From Mugil cephalus (Eukaryota > Chordata > Actinopteri > Mugiliformes > Mugilidae), in NCBI RefSeq assembly GCF_022458985.1, contig NC_061786.1, positions 20,218,974 to 20,282,973 of the forward strand: 64,000 nt of DNA, in the 5' to 3' direction. Each line of letters starts with the position of its first letter. Positions within the stretch are counted from its first letter, which is position 1. Made by a program: the position numbers and the translations under genes. A model generated the notes under the pieces. It did not search any database. It had not been told where the DNA came from and was given only the letters and a program-made list of their open reading frames with translations. Positions 52,276-64,000 of the stretch are shown here, piece by piece.

Positions 52276-54109
52276 TTTCGCCGCCTGACCCCGAAAGTCT
52301 TCAGCTGTTTGCTCTGCTTTTTATGAGCAGCAAGCCAAGCATGTGTGCGCGCCTACATGTATACATTACGCGTGCGCAAAAGCATGTAGGTGGAGGTATA
52401 TCTCCACATAGTCCCTGCCTCACTTGCCCTCCGCGTCTCGCCACCTGCTTCAGACAGATGAATCGCACCCTGTCACCAGCTCTGTCTCCAAGTTAAAGGC
52501 AGTTAAAATGGAACTAATTCATGATGGGTTTTACGCTACTTATTATGGTTTTCTATATGGGCTATATGAAAAATGCGCACGACTGGCTGCTCTTGCGCAC
52601 TCACATACACAACGCTGGGCACGGAGTTATGCAAACACAAAGGCCACCATCACACACACTGTAATTTGTCTCACATTTGCGTAAAAGCGCCTCCAGGCAG
52701 CGTCCTGTTTGTACAACATCAGCAGCAGCTGTCTCCCTGCCTCCGATCCACTGTCCTGGCATGTCAACTCTCATTTGAATATACGGTCATGGATGTCTGT
52801 CATGACTTTGTGCCGGTGCCAAAATAATAATAATAAAAAAACTTAACTCCCAAGCCACCTTTGATTGTTATCTGATATAAGCGCTGTGGAGTTCCTCTGA
52901 ACAATATTGTAATCTGATCTAAATCTGTTCAAACTGGCAGCAGTTTGTTTGATCTGATAACTTCATTCACAGGCAGTACAGTTTATATCACCGAACAGTT
53001 AAATCATTAAAAAAATAATAATAAAAAAAAACTTTAAAACGTAATGTGGACCCCAAGCAAAACACGACTAGGAACATCCATCAAACAAGCAACATTAACT
53101 GTGCACATTCTAACACCTTATCATGAAGCTTTACCTTGTAAAATGAAGATTTCTGAGATTGTTACATGTGCTTCACCTTAAAAAATGTATCATTATTTCA
53201 TCCCAAACTTCAAATCTAGTGCAAGCGAGTATTCTAGCTCCGAAAACTGCACCAAGAAGTTTGACTTTTCATGAAAGTGATTTAATAAGTGCACTGACTG
53301 ATATATTTAGTCAGTAGACTTGCGAATTAAAAGTTTTTGCGAAAGTTTTGGAATTTAACCCAGAAAAGAAGTATAATATGTACCTGAGTACCTAATAAAG
53401 AGGAAAGTGACTTTATATAGATCAGGGGTGTAAGAAAAGACAACTCCAGATTTTTTCCCATTCGTTTTAGTGCAAAGACTAACAAGTAAATTAGGGGGAT
53501 ATTTATATTTAATAAACTATCCTTCAGAAAAAAAAAATGAAATTTCTTTAGAAGAATAAAGTGCAATTTGGGCTCATTGCTTTCTGCTGTTTAGTCCTGA
53601 GTCTCAGTGTTTATAAATTGGGGATAGCAGTTGTTTCCATTGAAAATCTGCAATTTTACGCAATTTCCAAGTTTTGGTATGTTTAACACCTGGATGCGAT
53701 GCTGTGATACAGGATATAGATGCATTAAAACTCTTTTGTTTTCCGGATTTATCCAGCAGATGGCAGCAACCAACCTACTAACGCAGCAGCAGAACGAGGA
53801 AGCGGAACTTCGTCATATTCTTTTTTGTTTTGCATTTGTTTTGGTGAAGAGAAAACGTAAAGCTAGCTGAAAAATGACAGGAAACATCCGGCCGGAAGCT
53901 TCAGCTTAAAGTCTGCATTGATAACAAGTTGTATTTTATACGCGCTATGATATATGAAAGGAGGATAAATTATGAGATGGACAATTATACTGCTGTTAAT
54001 TATACTTTTATTGTGTGTTATTACATTTAAAGGGCTTAGTTTGTTCATTAAATGAATGACGTGATTTTATTTTGAAGTCTAATCTGAAGTCTCCCGGTAG
54101 CATTTTAGC
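52276..54109. promoter_or_regulatory. divergent intergenic region between hhipl2 and dcaf10
   Basis: This is the only upstream space for two head-to-head genes. It holds the second copy of the 560-bp repeat (52747-53307). Near 53884-53898 an inverted pair of ETS-like sites, CATCCGG/CCGGAAGC, lies in a GC-richer patch that may be the dcaf10 promoter. No exon was recognised. Confidence 0.45.
52747..53307 (+). repeat. 560-bp direct repeat, copy 2 (upstream of hhipl2)
   Basis: Partner of 50561-51116. The two copies bracket hhipl2 exon 1 and its proximal promoter. No terminal inverted repeats or coding potential are evident. Confidence 0.9.
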
Positions 54110-54210
54110 TAACCGTGTGAGGTTTGACCGGCGGCGTTAAGGCGCTGCCAAATCTGGCAACACATTTTTATTTTGTCTACCGTAACCCGTGCAGCTGAAA
54201 TCCCTCCACC

Positions 54211-54222
54211 ATGGCAGATTAA
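54211..54222 (+). other. four-codon upstream ORF in the probable dcaf10 5'UTR
   Basis: ATG GCA GAT TAA (Met-Ala-Asp-stop) in the context CCACCATGG, an almost ideal Kozak sequence, 103 bases before the main dcaf10 ATG. It matters only if transcription starts upstream of 54211, which is not known. Confidence 0.4.
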
Positions 54223-54325
54223 CGGGGGGAGGAGGACGGCGCGTGTTGACGCTCGGTAAGGTGGCCGGAGTCCGTGTACTTTTTTCTCCGCTGAACCCAC
54301 CGACGACCGCGCTGGAGAAGCTACA

Positions 54326-57300
54326 ATGAGCTCGGAGCACCAGAGCGACAGCGAGGACGCCGACGAGTCTCAGGACAGGCCCCACAGCGGCAGCATCTCC
54401 GACAAAGAGGACGACCCGGACCCCGACATCGACGACTCGGACGAGGAGGACCGCATCGTCCGGGGGGTCTCTCCTCTGACGCCGGGCAGCGGCGAGGAGC
54501 AGGCGCAGCGCAGCGCCAGCTCCCCGGGGTTAAGGGAGGGCGAGCCCCGCTGCAAAAAAGGCGACGTTCCGCAGGTTTTCGGCTCCGAGACATCCAAGGC
54601 TGAAAGTCTGTTCTCATGGCTGCAGAGCAGGACTATAAGACGCGGGGTGTTTGTGGACCCAGCCAGGGACAATTTCAGGACAATGACCAGTTTATACTGC
54701 TCCATGAATCCGGCTGCTGAGTCTGTGAACCTGAGCACCAAGACCCACGGAGCGGTGTTCAACCTGGAGTACTCCCCGGACGGGTAAAGTCTGCCATTTA
54801 ACCTTGAATTAAACCACTAAATTCACCTTTAACCCGCCTATTACCTTCAAATTTACCAACACTTTTTTTTTTTTTTTTATCCTTGGGGTCAATGCGACTC
54901 CGGCAATTTTAAAGCTCCCAAGTTTAAGTGTCTGCAACTTTATGTTTGTTAAATATCTCTTTAAATATAAACAAGCTTCCCCCCCTCCGCCCTATATATA
55001 CAAAGATTCCAGGATATTTATTTTGCAACCACACAGAAGAAGCATCGGATTACTTCCCATGAATAAAGATAATATAGATAAGAGTAAAGACAAATGAAAC
55101 AAAGTGGAAATGTAAATAAAAGCAGCATGAATTTGTGCAGGGAAATATGTACAAAGTAGCATGAGTTGTGCAATTCACACTCACAGTCTTCCAGCTTCTG
55201 TACCTGTCCAGTATCCCTGTTAAACGATGATGGAGAAATATCCAGACCGCCCAAAAAAAGACAGAAAGAGATGTGTTTAAGTGGCTTTATATAATTTATA
55301 AGTGCATATTCTTGTTCTCTGTACATAACATCTATTATGAAAACTATCATCACAACTATTATTAAGAATAATAACATATAATCGTGCCGGGGGCCAGTGT
55401 CACCGTTAATATAAAGCAAAAAAAAGGATGTTAATCATATATTCAGAGACATTAAATATTGAATGCGGGAAAACTGTACAATGCCACTTTAAATGTTCCC
55501 TTGTAAATATGGAAAATTGCCCGATTAACTGTACATAGTTTGTAACCACGACTACTCAGACACCGCTCTTTTGCACAGTAATACAGTCTTATATATATAT
55601 ATATATAAAACTAGTCTTCCATCTGCACTGCTGATGATGTCTGACTATGTTTGTGTACAAGCTACCGGACCCCCCAAGGGATGAATAAATTATTCTATTC
55701 TAAATTGACTCCAAAGATAATAGGAGGGTTAAGAACTTCTCACCATCCAAACACATCGCCTCACATTCATGCATTGGAGTTTTCTAAAACGTGGTGTTGC
55801 AGAAGGCACTGGCAGTAATCTGAGCTCATTATCAAACTCAATGTTTAAGCTTATATGAGCAGACAGCAGCTGTACTAGGAAGGAAATCCTGCAGCCAAAC
55901 CAGGTCAAGTCGCGGCCAGTCTGGGTCACGTTTGTCAGGACGTAACACCGGCTCCTTCGAGATTTAAGTTCGCTTTATTGATCCCCGCAGGGAAGTTATT
56001 TCATCCGAGTGGTCACAACGTAAGAAAGACATATGTGAACAAGATACAGACGTAGGAATGAAGTAAAATGAGAATAATGTGCAAGTAATATACAGTTAAT
56101 AAAACATTTGGCTAAAGTATTTTAGCATACACTTAAATAAAGCGTCTCATCCTGCACAGAAATGCTCCTTTTGATAATAATTAATCTGAACTTTCCCATT
56201 CACAGAGTCTAAATTTGTCTTATCACATGCCCCAGTTTTAGTTTTAATCTTATTCTCATTTTTTTTCCCCAGCCATTTTGGATCATAGTCTAAATGTGAA
56301 CAAAATTCAGTACTTGCATTTGATTTTTTAGCTGCATGAAAGTGTCTGATTTGCGTCTGGTTTGTGTTCAGGTCTGTACTGACCGTGGCCTGCGAGCAGA
56401 CCGAGGTCCTGCTCTTCGATCCCATCTCGTCACGACACATCAAAACCCTGACGGAGGCCCACGAGGACTGCGTCAACAACATAAGGTTGTTAATTTTTCT
56501 CTCGTCTTAAATCAAGGCTCAAAGTGGTGAAACACTGTTGTTAAACCTCTTTAATACGGTTCATGAATGTGGGACGTTACGTTCAAAATGCATCTTAACT
56601 ATCCGACTAAACGAGATGAAAGTGGATGTGTTTGGTTTCTTGAAAGTGTTTCCTTGTTCCTCATTCAAGACTTGGTTAACTGGAAATATATTCCAGAAAC
56701 CCTCCTAACAAGTCCATTTACCTTTTAGTTCAGCTATTGTTTTTGGACATACAATGATCTGTAGGACTGAAACCTTGTAAAATAAAAGCATAACTGGGAA
56801 AATGATTTCGTCTTTGAATTATGCAGAATATTGCAATATATCGCAGTGTCATGATATCACAATAATTGGATCGTATCGTGACTCACGTATCGTGATATGC
56901 ATCATATCGTGAAGTCGTTGCCATTACCCACCCGTAGTTACTGATATCACTTTTAGAAGTTTTTAAACTGGAAGAGAAGAATACAACATGATCACGCTTT
57001 CTAAATTCCTGTCCGCTTTTTTTTTTTTTTTGCAACCTGCTGTAGGTTTTTGGACAATCGTTTGTTTGCCACCTGCTCTGACGACACTACAATTGCGTTG
57101 TGGGACCTCCGTAAGCTGAACTCAAAGGTGTGCTCGCTGCACGGCCACGCCAGCTGGGTGAAGAACATCGAGTACGACACCAACACCCGACTCCTCGTCA
57201 CGTCTGGCTTCGACGGCAACGTCATCACGTGGGACACTAACAGGTTCGTGGTCTGCACGTTCAAACAATACAATAATCATACAGGAATGGACACAGTGGA

Positions 57301-60300
57301 CACAAAATAAAAAAATATTCCATACTGTACATGTCTGAAAAGGAGTGGGAGGAAGTGTGGATTGGATAACTTTATGGTGTGATAAAAATTGATTAGTCCT
57401 TTACCTTGTTAGGATTGCAGGAAGAGCATTTAATCAATTTAGTTGTCAATCAGGTAAAGTGTCTGCCTCTAAAAGCTCGGACAATATGGAAATTGCCTGT
57501 CACGTGTCCTCAGAGACCAAGGAGACATTATCTAATTAGGTATAGGGTGCGATAAATGGTCCAAACCCCCCAAATACATTAATTATAGAATCATTTAATA
57601 TAGGCAAAAGTAATAGACTAGAAGGTTTTGAGGCTTAAATGTGTGAACATTTACCATTTTCTCTTTATATTTAACTTATACTCATTTAACATATCAAACA
57701 GACCATCAGTCTTAAAGACACTGACAACATTTCATGCACTAAGTTGCACTTTATGTACATTATTTACATCATTATGTACATATTGTAAAAATTACCCTTA
57801 TCTGGTGGATATGTCACTGTCTATTACTGACTTTTACACACCATTTTGTGGCTATAGTTCAAACCTTATCTAAAATTCAACTGCTTAACCTCCTGAGACC
57901 CTGCGTCCCCATGTGAGGACACTTTTTTTCTGCCATGTACTGGTAGAGACGGGACAATACACTTAAATGCTTATTAACTTTTCTAGTTTGATATGACATG
58001 CAAATTAAGTACACGTTTGAGGACGTTGGGATTTCATCACTCACAAACCTCGGACGTTGTTCTTCCTCTGCAGGTTTACGGAGGACGGCTGCCCGCACAA
58101 GAAGTTCTTCCACACTCGCTACCTGATGAGGATGCGTCTGACGCCCGACTGCTCCAAGATGCTCATCTCCACTTCCTCAGGGTACCTGCTCATCCTCCAC
58201 GACCTGGACCTCACCCAGTCCCTCGAGGTGGGCAGCTACCGCATGCTGCGAGCTCGACGGACGCCCCTCAGCTCAGGTCGGAACCAACGCATTGGTTATT
58301 CGCTATTCCGTTTGTTATTAATCGTTATTGATTCCTTTTATTATTGGAAAATTAACCGTTTTATTTCTTTTCTGCAGACGGAGGCACGTCAGCGTCCAGG
58401 TCGGCCAGCACCCCTCGCCAGGGAAACGACTCCAGCAAGATCCACCCTCACAGAGAAGGTGAGAAACAACCGTGGTAGACAAACTGAATGATCAGCGATC
58501 AATAAACTAAATGAACACAAGCTCTTTTCCCTCACAGGCCTTTCTCCCAGGAACAGCCTGGAGGTGTTGACTCCAGAGATCCCTGGGGAGAGGGACAGAG
58601 GTAACTGCATCACCTCCCTGCAGCTCCACCCGAAAGGCTGGGCCACGCTCATCCGCTGCTCCAGCAACATGGACGACCAGGAGGTTAGAGGCATTCAGTC
58701 GTCTCAAGGCTGTTTCTAAGACACTTCATTTGTGTTTATTGAACCGTTCACTTTATTAGTTGCATTCAGATCCCCCACACCCCCCAAAAAACTAATTAAA
58801 ATGCCTCTCTGGGTGCTCTGGTTTCCTCCCACCTCCTTGTTAGGCTAATTGAAGACCCTAAATTGACCCTAGGTGTGAGTGGGAATGGTTATTTGTCTAC
58901 CCAGTGACAGCTGGGATAGACTCCAGCAAACCCCGCGTAGTAGAAGATGAAATGAAACACGATTTATTTAAAAAACATGCTGCTCAACCATCTTCTTCAA
59001 CTCTCCCCAAATTGGTGGTTTTGCTCCAAAGTCTTGACTGAGAGACTTTAAATCTGACCCTTGGGCCTCCGAGCTGTGCTGGTAACCACTACTCCAGTGG
59101 ATGCATTGCACATTTCTCTCCTCCCTCCATTGTTGTTTGTACTTGTGTACTATAAATAGTAACACACAGTAACTTAGATGAGTAACTTACGGGAAAAAAG
59201 TGGTCAGATTAGAGTAACGTGTTACTAAGTACTGGCATCACTGATAGTTAATGTTATACTAGTCTTCTGTCAGTGGTCATAATGTTGTGGCTGGTTGGTG
59301 TATCTCTTCAGTGGATGGTAAATTACTTTAACATTGGGTAGTTGTCACAAGAAATTAAAACTTTAGAAATCTAATCCCACATTCAGAAGCAGCTGTGACA
59401 GTTTTCATTGTGTGGGTGAGTAATGAAGCGAAAACTAAAGTACGACACCCAGTAGTTCACATGAGATCTGATGCAAAAATGTATCAACTTTTGCCTTAAT
59501 TTAATTTTTCTAGACAGGGCCGTCTGTGTTATGGTTTCTGACTCTCATTAACTCTGGTGTTTGTCTGGATCTGGAGCGGACCCGCGGACCTGAACCCGAC
59601 CCGCGTACATTAATTTTCCAAAAAGCGAGACCTGATCTGTGGGAGACTGGAGCACAGATCGAATGAATCAGAGGATAATTGGGCCGAATTCAAAGGGCTT
59701 TCGACCTTTAAGGAGAGGGAACAAAAAAACGCAGACAGCCGCTCGATGATTCACCCGTTAATTTTAACAATATATGAGCGGCCGTGGAGAGAAATTGCAG
59801 CTGTGTAATAAGAATAATGAGGCTTCAAGAGGTTATGTAAAGTCATAGAAACTATAACAACATTTTGTGCGCTTCAAAGACCAGTGTACTGTGTATATCC
59901 CACAGTTCTCCTGTTATTTAATTGAACATAAAAGCTATTCCAGCCACTTGGTATTGTCTAAATTACAATTATTCAGGAGCCAATTAACAAAAATTCTATC
60001 TTTTATAAGTGTGTTAAATATACAGGACTGTGCAAATGTTTTACAAAATGCAAAGTGAATGAACAAAAGAAAATTCTACGTCACATCAATATTTGGTGTT
60101 GCTACCCTTTGCCTTCAAACCAGCATCAATCCTTGAACAAAGTCAGGGGTTTGGTAGGATTGTAGATGCAGTGGTCGGCCAAGGAAACGCATCAAAGCTT
60201 ATTTCCATTTGAAATCAGAAGATGTCCAGCAGAGCCATCAGCTCAGAACGGTCAGAAACCAGTGAGACCCAGGTACACCCATCCACTGTCTGACCAGAGG

Positions 60301-61800
60301 TGGTCTTCATGGAAGAGTTGCAGCCAAGAATCCATCCTTCCGACATGGAAACAAGGCCAAGAGACTCAACAATGCAATGAAAACATAGGAACTGGAGTCA
60401 GAAATATGGCAGCAGGTGCTTTGAACTGAATTTGAAAATATTTGTCTGTAGCAGAAGGCAGCTTGTTCACCGAAGGGCCGGAGAGAGCTACAGTAATGAG
60501 CGTCTGCAGGCAACAGTGAAGCATGGAGGAGGCTCCTTGCATGTTTCTGCAAATGGAGTTGGGGATTTGGTCACGATTAATGGTCCTCAGTGCTGAGAAA
60601 AACAGGCAGATACTTATTCATCATGTAATACCATCAGGGAGGTGGATGATTGGCCCCAAATTTATTCTGCAGCAGGACAAAGACCTCAAACAAAAAGAAG
60701 AGGTGTGGTGGCATGAGCCCCCACAGAGACCTGATCTCAACATCATTGAGTCTCTGATTACATGAAGAGACAGAAGGATTTGAGGAATCCTACCTGTGGT
60801 TAGTTCTCCAAGATGTTTGGAACAACCTACCGGCCGAGTTCCTTCAAAGACTGTGTGCAAGTAGAAGAACATGATGCTGTCTTGAAGGCAAAGGGTGGTT
60901 TTGATTTATATTTGTTTTTCTTCTTCTTTTCATTCAGTTTGTTAAATGATGATAACAAAGTATTAAAACTTTCATTTTTGAAAGCATTCTTAGTTTACAG
61001 CATTCAGAGCCTCTCCCTACCCCTACTTACTATATGTGATCTATATTAAACTCGGCCTAGTGCTATTTATAAATATACATTATTATTATCATTTTGCATT
61101 CAATATTAAGCTGTTAAATAATAGACAGGTCCAAATATTCTTTTTTTTTTTTAATTTCAAGCGTGCAACAGTAGGGTGGTCGTGTCGGTAAATTGTTGAA
61201 GACCTACAGCATTTTACAGCATCACACCTGCTTAAACCTTTGGCACAGTGCTGTATATGTGTATTTATAGTTTGTATTTGTAAGTGTGGTCGTGTTGACT
61301 GACTATGAGTCAAGTTAAGAGCCTCTCACCGCTGCCTGTTGTTGTCTCTGTGGTTTCTAGTGTCTCTCTAAATACTTTAACCACCTGACATTACACTGAC
61401 CCCCTCCCTTCCTGTCTCTCTCTCGCAGTGGACGTGCGTGTACGAGTTCCAGGAGGGGGCGCCGACCCGCCCGCTCGTCTCCCCCCGCTGCTCCCTGCGC
61501 CTCACCCACTACATCGAGGAGGCCAACGTGGGCCGGGGCTACATCAAGGAGCTGTGCTTCAGCCCGGACGGCCGCCTCATCTGCTCGCCCTACGGCTACG
61601 GCGTGCGCCTCCTGGCCTTCGACGAGAGCTGCGGCGAGCTGGCCGACTGCCTGCCCGTCCAGACCAGCTGCCTCCGGGAGATCCGCTCCATCTACTCGCA
61701 CAGCGACGTGGTGCTCACCACCAAGTTCTCCCCGACGCACTGCCAGCTGGCCTCGGGCTGCCTCAGCGGACGCGTGGCCCTCTACCAGCCCAAGTTCTAG
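54326..61800 (+). CDS. dcaf10: DDB1- and CUL4-associated factor 10 (WD-repeat substrate receptor)
   Basis: Seven coding exons: 54326-54783, 56372-56485, 57046-57243, 58074-58276, 58378-58458, 58538-58683 and 61429-61800, giving 523 residues (human DCAF10 559). The N-terminus (about residues 1-75) is Ser/Asp/Glu-rich and low-complexity. The WD region starts near 130 (THGAVFNLEYSPDG), with VACEQTEVLLFDPISSRHIK, then CSDDTTIALWDLRKL. Its WDLR at about 210-213 is the DWD box used to bind DDB1. SGFDGNVITWDTNRF follows. After a Ser-rich insert (about 325-375) the blades resume and end SGRVALYQPKF. Known role: presumed receptor subunit of CUL4-DDB1 E3 ligase. Some donors are weak (exon 2 gttgtt, exon 4 gtcgga, exon 6 gttaga), but protein continuity and phases support them. 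Confidence 0.93.
55540..55700 (+). mobile_element. LINE 3'-tail-like fragment in dcaf10 intron 1
   Basis: Ends with 'ccccccaagggatgaataaa' and TTATTCTATTCTA, the type of tail seen on many fish non-LTR retrotransposons. The inverse form occurs near 15962. A second fragment, 'tcgctttattgatccccgca', is at about 55970-55995. Confidence 0.5.
57888..58042 (+). repeat. interspersed repeat family D, copy 3 (truncated), next to dcaf10 exon 4
   Basis: Starts TAACCTCCTGAGACCCTGCG and keeps 'gtttgaggacgttgggattt'. It ends about 30 bases before the exon 4 acceptor at 58074. Related to 7797-8290 and 24795-25237. Confidence 0.7.
58800..58940 (+). repeat. common teleost interspersed repeat, copy 2 (dcaf10 intron 6)
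   Basis: Contains 'ctctggtttcctcccacctc', 'aggtgtgagtgggaatggtt' and 'cagctgggatagactccagc', the downstream part of the repeat type at 50000-50175. Confidence 0.55.
59273..59302. mobile_element. solo terminal fragment of the 'GGTCATAATGTT' family in dcaf10 intron 6
   Basis: GTGGTCATAATGTTGTGGCT followed by GGTTGGTGTA matches the ends at 6573-6724 and 9230-9260. Confidence 0.55.
60021..61255 (+). mobile_element. near-complete but inactivated Tc1-like transposon in dcaf10 intron 6
   Basis: TA dinucleotides flank terminal inverted repeats: left CAGGACTGTGCAAATGTTTT, and the inverse of the right end CAGCACTGTGCCAAAGGTTT. The interior preserves pieces of a DDE transposase on the + strand: VKHGGGSL-like sequence near 60517, GDLVTINGVLSAEKNRQI near 60563, then ILQQDKDLK and RPDLNIIESL (60663-60750). 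Stops and frameshifts disrupt it. Length is about 1.2 kb. Confidence 0.85.
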
Positions 61801-63115
61801 CGTCCGGTCCCGTCGAGTAGTGACGCGCTGCAGACCTGGGTACTGAGTCTAAACACATGAAAGAAGCATTTAGCAATTATTGAATTTACACACTAAAAAG
61901 TTCACACACATAATTTGTGACTCCTTGTCTTCTAATATATGCAGATATTTGCTTTGTATTTATCTACAGAGTGATATGGCGTCTTCAGTTCAGATTTACA
62001 CATCAAATCAAAACACATTCACTGATCATTAGCGTGGAAAGTATTTGTTCTAGACCCAGGTCTGCAGCGGTGAAGCGGACACTCGGAAACAGAAAGGACG
62101 GAGAAGACTTCAGCCGTGGCCGTGTGACTGGGTCGCTGCCTCTTTGACCCTGAACATCAAGTAAAGGTGCAAAAAAAAAAAAAAAAAGACATTAACGCAG
62201 CTCAACAAGGAAAGAGCGAAACTCCAGACTGAGAGGAGGGGATTCGAAACGTTAAAGCTCCTCAAATCAAGACATCAAGGCGTCTAAATTAACTCTGCAG
62301 TTCGCCTCCGGCTCTTCTTTTCATACTAAAGATTCATTTTGGTCTCTATAGCAGTAGAACACTCCTTTCTTTCTTTCTTTTTTTTTTTGTGAGACTCAGC
62401 ACGTCCAGATGTTGCTGTCTCAGGACAAAAATAAACACTAAGGATGCAAACCGTCAACAGTCCGATGAATTCAGGACGAGCAGGCTGCCGAACGTCTTCG
62501 ATTCGGTTCCTCCGCTGCGCATTGTGTCGCTCTCTGCTGCTCCGCTCATGCCTTTTTCCACAGGTGCTGCTTCTCTGCTCATACAATCTGAACTATAACC
62601 CCCCCCCCACCGCACCCACCGACCCTACACTTCTAGTACCTCATCCATCATCAGCCGCCTTCCCCTCTTTGCCTGCCTGTTTCTTCACGGTGCTTAATCA
62701 TTTTTTTTTTTTTTTTTTTTTTAGCAGGTTTTATTGGTGTGTTAATGCTGGCACTACTACTCGTAGCACTGTGTATAATTTGAGGCCACTTTAGTCACGT
62801 TTGAATCACCTCTCGCTTTCTGTGTTTTTATCTTTAGCCTGTGGATGAAACCCCACTGTTTTTTTTGTTGTTGTTGTTGCTTTGTTTTTGTACAAATAAG
62901 ATTTGAAACTACTTGTTTCTCCCTCCTAAAGGCTGGCATTTTTGTATTTGTTTTTTTGTCTTTTTGTTTTTTCACAGCAGTCTGTCGGTGCTGCAAATTT
63001 AAACTGATAAATTAATAAATAAAACCACTTAATAATTAAATAAAAAGGATGAAATATTTGCCAGAAACTACTTTTAGCAGCAGATTAAAAAACATTTGAA
63101 GCGCTGATGACCACC
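61801..63115 (+). other. probable dcaf10 3'UTR
   Basis: No other gene is visible. Candidate AATAAA signals are at 62430-62435 and 63014-63023. The region includes a poly(T) near 62699-62722 and C-rich text near 62600. Confidence 0.5.
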
Positions 63116-63361
63116 TACGTCGCGGCGTGTCATCAGCGCGTCATCAATCCGGAAGTCGCCATGTTGGCGGTTCTCTCTGATTTTTTAATAACATTTGGCA
63201 GTCGATTCCAATTCCAAATATTTTTCACCTTTTGCCCGATTGGTGCAGCTTAAAACACGGCAATAATTCACAGTTTTCCACCATCTACTTCAGTCCGTGC
63301 GCTCTGTTTACGTTGCCGAGTGCCTCCAACATGGCGACTTCCGGGTTGATGACGCGACGTA
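63116..63361. mobile_element. foldback MITE, short copy
   Basis: The left end has TCATCAATCCGGAAGTCGCC then ATGTTGG. The right end is the inverse, CCAACATGGCGACTTCCGGG then TTGATGA. The interior (63200-63320) matches the right arm of the longer element at 19610-20353, so this looks like an internal-deletion derivative. Confidence 0.85.
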
Positions 63362-63949
63362 AAAACCCGCACAGAGTAACGATACATCTCAAGCTTTGGG
63401 AGCGCCTTTTTTGTTGTTGTTGTTGTTTTCAATGTGTTTACTTGACACTTAGTAAAATTCAGAATATTGCCAGCTTTACTCTTTTAAATGGCTTCTTCAC
63501 TTTTTTCCAGGATGAAACATTTGATGATTTTTTCCCTCCTATTTACCTTTATTACAATTCGATCCTATCACATCTAGTTTCTCACCTCCAGTGTCGTCAC
63601 AAAGGTTGTTTTCTTTTTCTTCTCTCTAAGGAGCAAATGGATAGCTAGCATCCAGTGTAGTATAGCTGCTGTAAACATACGCCTGACTGTTACACCTTAA
63701 ATGTAAACCGGCTTCACTCATACATGCATACATACATACATACATACTGACTGACTGCAGAGTAGATAATAATGTGCTGTTAGGTTAACAAAAAAAAGAT
63801 AGACATAAGTGTGTACTACTATGCATAACAGCCTTATGAAGATTCTCCTTTTTTTATTTATGCGGGGCTCTGTGTCGAGCTATCAGATGCCAAAATATGT
63901 TTTGCTTGTCTGTAGTGAAGTGTGAGCTGAGAACTAAAAAAGTGAGCTG

Positions 63950-63983
<34 letters not shown>

Positions 63984-64000
63984 TAAAAAAAAAGTTCTTT
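63362..64000. other. intergenic end of window
   Basis: No gene recognised. Includes an (ATAC)n microsatellite at about 63721-63748 and a 27-base poly(A) at 63954-63980 followed by a second A-rich run. Confidence 0.6.

Noticed and set aside
53290-53320. Short hairpin 'ctgact..agtcag' after the second 560-bp repeat
   Set aside because: Too short and AT-rich to distinguish from chance.
55018-55419. 133-residue minus-strand ORF in dcaf10 intron 1
   Set aside because: Composition is hydrophobic and AT-driven, and it lies in repeat-like DNA near a LINE tail.
61428-61820. 130-residue ORF over dcaf10 exon 7
   Set aside because: Alternate frame of the last WD-repeat exon, proline/arginine-rich as expected for a GC-rich shadow.

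Overview
The window is vertebrate nuclear DNA, most likely from a ray-finned (teleost) fish. Five multi-exon genes with GT-AG introns translate, after splicing by eye, into vertebrate protein families. The surrounding DNA is full of Tc1/mariner relics, foldback MITE-like elements and microsatellites typical of fish. The species cannot be named from the sequence. I found no prokaryotic operon, CRISPR array or phage module, and no clear tRNA or rRNA gene.

Layout. nenf (neudesin, +, 616-2891) is followed 1.7 kb later by an ezrin gene (ezr, +, 4558-14940, 13 coding exons). A two-exon TASK-type K2P potassium channel follows (kcnk3-like, +, 17946-22293). After a gene-poor, repeat-bearing 7.5 kb comes mtarc1-like (mitochondrial amidoxime-reducing component, +, 29785-36301, 7 exons). 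Another repeat-rich stretch (36.3-42.6 kb) leads to hhipl2-like (hedgehog-interacting-protein-like, -, 52275-42633, 9 exons). hhipl2 and dcaf10 (+, 54326-61800, 7 exons) are divergent, with start codons about 2 kb apart. The window ends in the probable dcaf10 3'UTR and a short MITE.

The genes do not form a pathway. They are neighbours by synteny. From general knowledge, human NENF, MTARC1/2 and HHIPL2 all lie on 1q32-q41, which supports the hhipl2 and mtarc1 calls. EZR, KCNK3 and DCAF10 lie on other human chromosomes, so the block mixes ancestral neighbours.

No novel biological system was found. The observations most worth checking are: a long foldback element with a probable deletion derivative 43 kb away, whose terminal repeats carry adjacent ETS-like and YY1-like motifs; a nearly identical 560-bp direct repeat bracketing hhipl2 exon 1; a four-codon upstream ORF with a strong Kozak context before dcaf10; RFX X-box-like palindromes near kcnk3 and in hhipl2; transposon copies lying tens of bases from splice sites; and an ezrin whose proline-rich linker is replaced by a serine/acidic one.
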